Of a stretch of 64,000 bases of DNA, positions 57,802 to 64,000 are shown piece by piece (position 1 is the first letter of the stretch; each line of letters opens with the position of its first letter). The translations under genes were made by a program, and so were the position numbers. This DNA comes from Guillardia theta CCMP2712 (Eukaryota; Cryptophyceae; Pyrenomonadales; Geminigeraceae), in NCBI RefSeq assembly GCF_000315625.1, contig NW_005434652.1, positions 758,091 through 822,090 on the forward strand. Direction: 5' to 3'. The notes beneath the pieces were generated by a model. That model ran no database searches. It was not told the origin of the DNA and saw only the letters and a program-made list of their open reading frames with translations.

Positions 57802-59667
57802 ATGCCAGGTCGCATGATTCAGTCGCTCAATCGTGGGCGACAGTTATGGAGGAGAGCGACGGGATGGGCGAGCAACATGGCAAGCAAGACAGAAGAACTT
57901 CGTTCCAGACCTCTTCTTTTCAGCGAAGGTAGAGTGTCGAGGTTGCACGCAAGTAGGAGGTGGTTCGCGGGAATGAATTTCTCGATGGCTGTATCCGCAA
58001 AGAAAACGAACGTGGGAATGTTTGTAGCTTCTGGTCTTGGAGCTCTCTCATTGGGTGTTTTTTTTGTTGAAAATGCACACATGGAAGGTTATCGCAAAGG
58101 GCATATGTTAAATGCAGATGAAACCAAAAAAGCCATACAGGAGAGACTGTCAAGAATCAGTCCTGTATTAGATGGCGCTGTTCTACCCTGGCAATGTAAA
58201 TCTTTGGCCAATTCAACTAAGGTGAGCTTCAAAATAAATCCGGGTTGTGACCAGTTCTTTATACTGATGACGTCGGTGTTTGAAATGTCTGCCAGTAAAC
58301 GGACGAGCGATGCAAAGCAATCTGTTGAAGGTGGAATGAGGGCCTGGGATGACGAGAAAACCTCGTCAGGCTTTGAGGTTTCGCTGCTTTGTACACACGA
58401 TCGAAAAGCTACTATCAGAGTTGTTATTCCTTGGAAGAACGCTGAGCTTCCCGAGGTTGAGATAGAGATGGAAGGAGGAGGATTTACTCGAGAGGAAGCT
58501 TTTGCAGTTGGAAGAATGATACACATGGGGAACCTGTCTCCGATGCAGAATGAGTTGATGGTTATGAAGGACATGATGACCCCCTTTGGGCCTGCGGTCC
58601 CATGGCCCAAGGCACAAGACCATTTGACTTCCAACCACAGTGGAAATTCAGTCGAATCGATCATATCACAGATGGAGGAAATGGGAGCTCAAGTCTTCCA
58701 CTCTCAGAAAGGGAGATGTGCAAACATCTCATGGGACTACTTATCGGGGATAGATGATATCAAACAAGAAGTCGAAGATACCATCATGCTGCTCATGCTG
58801 CATCCTGAAAAGTATGCCAGAGTGATCTCGGGAACCCGTGCAGATTCGTCGGAGAACAACCGCCCGAAGGCAGTGCTCTTTGAAGGTCCACCAGGCTGCG
58901 GAAAGACAACCATGTGCGTCTCTTGAAAGAGTTTTCGGTCTTCACTGATTGTCGGAGGGAGCAGGGCGAGAATGATAGCAAACAAAGCTGACATCCCTAT
59001 GATCTACCTGCCGCTCGAAGCTGTTGTGTCCAAGTGGTATGGGGAAGCAGAGAAGAGGCTCTCATCGGTGATAGTCATCTTTCTGAGGCTCTGTTGCTGA
59101 GAAGTAGACAGATCATGGACCTGACGGGCAAGCTGGCTGATCTAGATCGGAACAAAGGAGCACTTCTGTTCCTGGATGAAATCGAAGCACTAGCTGTTTC
59201 TAGAGATGGTGAAATCCATGAAGCATCGAGACGAATGCTCTCCGTCCTCCTCAGAACGTACCTGTGTTTGCTGATTGAAATGTTGTAACCTGTCTTGCCT
59301 CTGCAGGATCGATGGCTTTCAGACTAAGGACGGCCTGATTGTGATAGGAGCGACAAATCGAGTGGGTGACATCGACAGCGCACTGCGCAGCCGTTTTGAC
59401 GTAAGCATCAAATTCGATCTCCCGGATGAGCAGAGTCGCAAGCAGATCGTTGCAAGAATGACCAGACATCTAAGTGGTCTGGAGCAGCAGAAGCTTGCTC
59501 AGCGAATGGCTGGTTTCTCAGGCAGAAATATTCGTGACGTTTGCGAACAAGCAGAACGCAGATGGGCAGCGAAGATCATTCGGGGAAAAGCTCCTGAAGA
59601 TCAGCTACCGCCTATGGAAGAGTATATTTCTGCCATTCAATCACGCATCAACTCTGGTCTGCAGTGA
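57802..59667 (+). CDS. Membrane-anchored AAA ATPase, probably mitochondrial
   Basis: Four exons, 57802-58913, 58965-59067, 59112-59257 and 59307-59667, close in phase for 573 residues. The N-terminus is Arg-rich without acids (MPGRMIQSLNRGRQLWRRAT), suiting a mitochondrial presequence; a membrane segment follows at about 70-90 (VGMFVASGLGALSLGVFFVE). The middle 200 residues match nothing I know. The AAA core has Walker A GPPGCGKTTM (about 362), pore-loop-like KWYGEAEKRL, Walker B ALLFLDEIEAL (about 427), sensor-1 GATNR and arginine fingers in LRSRFD, and a C-terminal helical lid. The meiotic clade (spastin, fidgetin, Msp1/ATAD1) is the closest type by sequence feel. Msp1 extracts mislocalised tail-anchored proteins, but this chain is longer, so Msp1 function is only a possibility. 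Confidence 0.9.
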
Positions 59668-59930
59668 AGTTTGCTATCATCGTGCACTTTTGTCAAAAAG
59701 GATTAATCCTTTTACACGCCAAACTAATTCGCACTTCAAAAGTTTCTCGTTGCTTAGAATACCGGTGATCCGTAATCTCTGAGGGATTCACCATCTGCAA
59801 AGTAATGTTAGAGCCTGTATAAGTTTGGGAAGATTTCACATTCAACAGCTCGCAGCTGTACTTCCAGTTGTGCCAGACGGTCTTTAGGCACCTGCGGAAG
59901 CATTTTCAACGATCGTCACGTCAAAATGGA

Positions 59931-62900
59931 TCAAACACGTGCCTTCGATTGCGATTCTCCTGTACTTCCCTTGTCTTGATTTACAGGGCGCTTGAGTCCA
60001 TCAAGCAGGAAGGATTGTCTCAGATCGGCTGCACTGCTCAATTCTTTGTTTGATCCGAGAGAAGTTAACGAACTTCGAAAGCTTGGTTTGTTCGTCAGTG
60101 CAGGACTGAATCTGTCATTGGAAATAGACGGCGATTTGCTGCCCTGTTTGCCTTGAAGAGCATTTCGAATCGACGCTAGACATCGATTCACGATCGCAAC
60201 GGCAAGCTCAACTAAAACAACTCAGAACTTTTGAGATAGAAAAGCAGGGGATACCTGAAGCATCTGATCTTGTAATTTCTTTTTTCAGAATCTCCTGCAG
60301 ATTATCCCATTCGTCTCCACCACACACCGAGGGAAGACAGCGGGCGCTGTTGAGAGCCTGAAATGATGTCAACGGCTTGCCAATCAAGCTGGAGATGATT
60401 TACCTGTTCCATGTATTTGCAAGCCCTGTCGATTCTTCCCTCCTTGGAGGTCAAGATAGTGGTAGCATTTGAGAGCAAGGCAATGATCTCTTTCTCTGAT
60501 GAAATCAACAGTGAATTTCTCTTCCTCTCCAATTGATTCGATGGAGAAATTGAACGCGCTGCTGTGTAGCTGGGAACACTTGTCGCAAATAGATTAGCAG
60601 CAGAATATGTTATGTCCGATCCTCTTGCCGACGTCAAAGAGGAGTACAATGGTGTGTCCGAGGAACTACCGAGTACTTCTTCTTTGCCATTTGTAGAATC
60701 ATAAATGTAGCCAAATCTCTGTTTGCTGTCAACAGAGGAGTAAAGATTTGGATTTGAGCTTCGGACATCTAAACCGAAAGGGTTACTGACAGTCAACTGC
60801 TGTTTAGATTTACGGAGAAAGCTAGTGGTAGGATCCCCTAATCCCGAGACATTTCGACGAAACGCAACATCTCCTTTTGAAGGAGGCGACTTGTCATCTG
60901 GATTGAGGTGTCAATGGACGAAGCTTTTCATTGTCACAAAACTTCCAACCATTTCCTGATGGAGCCCTTGGAGGTTTCCATGAAGCCTGTGTGAAGCCAC
61001 ATCAAAGGAAATGGTTACATTTCAAACTCCTTAAAATTTTCTTACTCCATTGGAGGACCACAGATTCAATTTCTCGCTATCTTCAGCAATGATGAAGGGC
61101 TCCTGAAAAGCAGTCAGGCACACTTCTTCAAGCTCATCACATACGTCTTGTTCGAGATTTCCAACAATTGCCAAACCGTCGAAAATTTTGAAAGTCAAAT
61201 TGGATGGAACTGTATGACCCGCTGCCTGTAAAGACTTCGAACCATCCAGAGCCTCCTTCAGATACTTCCTAGCCTGGTCACAATGGCAGTGAGCGAGTTT
61301 CAGTGTTTTCGAGGTCAGAGTTGAAACCTGTTGGTATCTTCCTCGTTTCAGCAGGTCTGTTCCAGTGGATGCAAGAGCTTCTATCACCTTGACATCTGTT
61401 GTGGTAAGCGGAGGGGGTTCGTCTTGATAGCGTGTTCTTAATGAACTCTGTTGCATTGCAATCAGTTGCGTCAGGATTTGTCCTCACAGATCTCTTACCT
61501 TTTCACCTAAACTTAGAAGCTTTTCGCCTTTTTGCACCGAAAACAGTGGATTCAACATCAATTCGACAACTCTTGGACAGACCTGCTCCTGGCAGACTCA
61601 TTGACGAAGTTGTGCTGTAGGCACCAGCTGAAGCAAAGATTGAGGGCATGAATTGAGGCGATAATGCCGATTGCAAGGGACTTGTTCCGGTTGCATGTAC
61701 TGGGTCTGAAAACGCTGGCAAGGATGCATAAAGCGGATCAGAAGACCTCTGCCCTGGAGATTTGCTTTGAATCCTGCTGGGCGATGGTAAGAGACCATCA
61801 GTAACTGCATCGTAGTTCCAGGATCCAGTGAGGCTAGATTCAGGAAGATTCGATTTGCTGCGCTCGTTGTTGAGCAAGTAGGCAGACATTTCTCTCTCAT
61901 CAGCTATATCATTTCTGTCAAGAACTGCCCATCTTGACGGAATTTCTGGTTTGCTAGGAGAAATCTGACAAATGATAGTCACTGAAGCAGTCAGAATTTT
62001 CATAGTCTTTCTTTGCCCCCCCAAAAGTCCAAGCTGACCTCTGTGGAAAGCGACCCTCTTGGAGAACAAATTGTCGAAATCTTGACAGTGTCCTGAATGA
62101 TCTGATTTGGTCCAGGAGGACCGCGAAGTATAGCACGACAGGCCTTCTTGGTTGTTATAGCCGCTCGCAGTGCACTTGATGGATCAGAAACCTTTTCCAG
62201 CACAACTCAGAATATCATTCTTTCAACCAAGAGATGAAGACAATACCTGAGCTGCCAATTCATATGCAAGCACTTTTGGCGTTCGATTATCTCTCATGGT
62301 GTCAGAATCCCTGAAAACATTGTCAAAAAGAGAACTCCAACAAGCAGTTTACCCTTGGGCTGGCATTAGGCAAATTTCGGCAATTATGCTTCCCCGATTC
62401 AAGGCAATTATCACCACTCGATGCTCATCAGTATTGAGAGCTGACACAATATCCTGTTTTGCATTTGAGAAAATGTAAATTGAAAATATCAGATAAACTT
62501 TCACATTTCACCTTTTTCAATTGGTTCTGAAAAGCAGATTTACGAGCTACAGTGGATAGAAACTGATCATATTCCAAGTCTAATGTCAAGCTCACAAGCT
62601 CTGGCGATACAGATTGCATGTTTTCAGCCATTGAATCATTCAAAGAATGTTCCGTTCGCTTGCTTTCAAAGTCCAGAATATCTAATTCTTTTTGCGATAC
62701 TTCCAATTCAGTATGATGTGATTTACGGATTGCTGCAGTTGCGCTTTGTGACCCCAACCTGATGTCATCTAAAGCCGATGGTAGCATAGCAAGTGCTGCT
62801 TCGGTCAATTCTTCGTCTGTAGGAGCTCTTTTTGATCTGTCATCTACCGGCATCTTGACTTGGACCTCTACGTCTCCAGCTTCCTTGAATGATCTGCCGT

Positions 62901-64000
62901 TTGAAACGCTCATCATGTCCTGAATTTCCTTTTCCTTCTGTTCCAATGCCATCTGCTTCTGCAACAGCTCACTCTGCTGCTTTTCAAGGTCAGCTGCGAT
63001 CTTCATTTGCTCTGCAAAGAGGTGCTCTTGCTGCAGACGCTTTTCTTCCAATTCTCTTTCCTGCTGTACCTTCCATGCCACAAATGATGCCTTTTCATCC
63101 TCACTGATGCCAATTTTCTTCTGTTCGTCCATCGATACGCTTGGTGCAACACTTTCGGTATTGTTTGAGACAGATGGTTCACTCTGTGCAACATCATTGG
63201 GAAATGTGCTCGGCGAAATTGGAGAGGGCGCCCGGTAGACTGCAGAAGGTGCAAAGGGATTGATGGGCGGCGAAGTTGGAATCGAACTCTGTAAAACCTT
63301 GACAGAGTTTGGTGCAGGCACGGCCGACTGCAGGCTGGGAGACGATATACTTCCGCTTTTTGGAGTGGAGGATTCGGATATTGGAGGAAGTGAATTACCC
63401 TACAAAATTTTTGAATAAAGAGATGCTCCCAGAAAACAAACTTTGTTACCTGAGCAGTCACAGGTTTCTGCTTCATGTATCCTGGTGGATTCACGGAAGT
63501 GGTTTCCGTCATCTTCTCAAGATAATATGATGCTCTCAGTTCTTCTTGAGAAAAATTGCTGTATTCTGGAATCGCAGTGATCGTCCTCAATGACTCCTTC
63601 GAGCGCTTTCCCTTTTTGTTATCGATGCTGTTCAAGAATCAAACTCACATTTAGCCGTCGACACATGACCGTCTACCTTCTTGCAGAATGTCTTTCGCTT
63701 TCAGAGACAGCATCGCCGATACCTGAGATATCAGCCCTGTAGAAATCTATATTTCAGAAACTTACTTGACTTAGGCGAGGAACTCCATGGTGCTTTGACT
63801 GAGTTTGAATTGATGGTCGAATGCTCAGCAACAGCAGAGAATGTCGATATTTTTCCGGAAGAAACGACAGGAATCTCTGTTGGCACGGGAGCTGTTTTTT
63901 CTGAACGGGTTTGAGTATTCTAGTCATTCCAAAAGTACCATTTACAAACAGATCACTACCTTCGCCGACTTGATGTGATCCTATCTTCCCATATTCAGAA
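59931..64000 (-). CDS. NPF-containing coiled-coil protein of unknown role, 5' end beyond window
   Basis: A multi-exon gene entering from 64000 and ending at the stop at 59931. N to C: Ser/Thr-rich exons; a stretch TITAIPEYSNFSQEELRASY (63585-63530) like the motif next to the GLEBS region of Nup98; NPFAPSAVYRAPSPISP; a Gln/Glu-rich coiled coil (WKVQQERELEEKRLQQEHLF, 63090-62920); a compact domain ALNTDEHRVVIIALNRGSII then ELAAQVSDPSSALRAA (62460-62160); low-complexity segments with DPLYASLP, SPGQRSSDPLY and a second NPFGLD; short helical parts (IEALASTGTDLLKRGRYQQ); and a Ser-rich tail ending GESQSKARV. Junctions GG|GDSDTM and ASG|VELAVAIVNR close in phase. I know no single family for this order. 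NPF motifs bind EH domains, so an endocytic or trafficking adaptor is one reading; a nucleoporin link is another. Confidence 0.65.

Overview
The window is nuclear DNA of a flagellated, plastid-bearing protist. Reasons: almost every gene is interrupted by short introns (about 45-60 nt, GT-AG) on both strands; an axonemal outer-arm dynein heavy chain is present; and two products carry leaders of the type used for plastids of secondary red-algal origin (a signal peptide followed by Phe at the start of the transit part: NFU at 56036 and, less clearly, LysRS at 52290). Gene density, intron size, G-rich low-complexity repeats and leader style fit a cryptophyte such as Guillardia theta; that name is an inference. 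I joined exons by eye using splice sites, reading phase and family conservation; where every phase closes I say so.

Layout. 1-7302 (-): N-terminal half of an outer-arm dynein heavy chain. 8271-10460 (+): a complete SUN-domain nuclear-envelope protein in 11 exons. 11011-13582 (+): mitochondrial processing peptidase alpha. 13711-14619 (-): Nudix hydrolase. 15676-23260 (-): a very large secreted or ER-lumenal protein built from a Canopy/CRELD-like domain, GCC2/GCC3 and DUF4215 repeats, a long run of Cys-rich modules, an EF-hand pair and a coiled-coil/poly-Thr tail. 24046-24441 (+): small unknown gene. 24822-25941 (-): zinc alcohol dehydrogenase of the cinnamyl-alcohol type. 28006-28635 (+): unknown intronless gene. 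30028-32435 (+): BipA/TypA translational GTPase, probably mitochondrial. 33340-39799 (+): 2120-residue LRR plus helical-repeat protein with MMS22L-like stretches. 40015-40716 (-): unknown protein with signal peptide. 41256-44818 (-): zinc finger plus Sel1-repeat protein. 45060-45440: 8-bp tandem repeat. 45991-48477 (+): lipase-maturation-factor-type membrane protein. 48534-51345 (-): long coiled-coil protein. 52290-55675 (+): lysyl-tRNA synthetase with organelle presequence. 56036-57447 (+): plastid NFU scaffold with two NifU domains. 57802-59667 (+): membrane-anchored AAA ATPase. 59931-64000 (-): partial NPF-containing coiled-coil protein.

There is no operon logic. A recurring theme is organelle housekeeping (MPP-alpha, BipA, LysRS, NFU, AAA ATPase). 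Intergenic spaces hold two recurrent sequence types upstream of genes: GC-rich GGCCCGGCC-type islands and C-rich CTACCCC motifs. The most unusual items are the modular Cys-rich gene, whose modules are divided by regularly placed phase-2 introns, the LRR/MMS22L-like chain and the zinc-finger/Sel1 protein.
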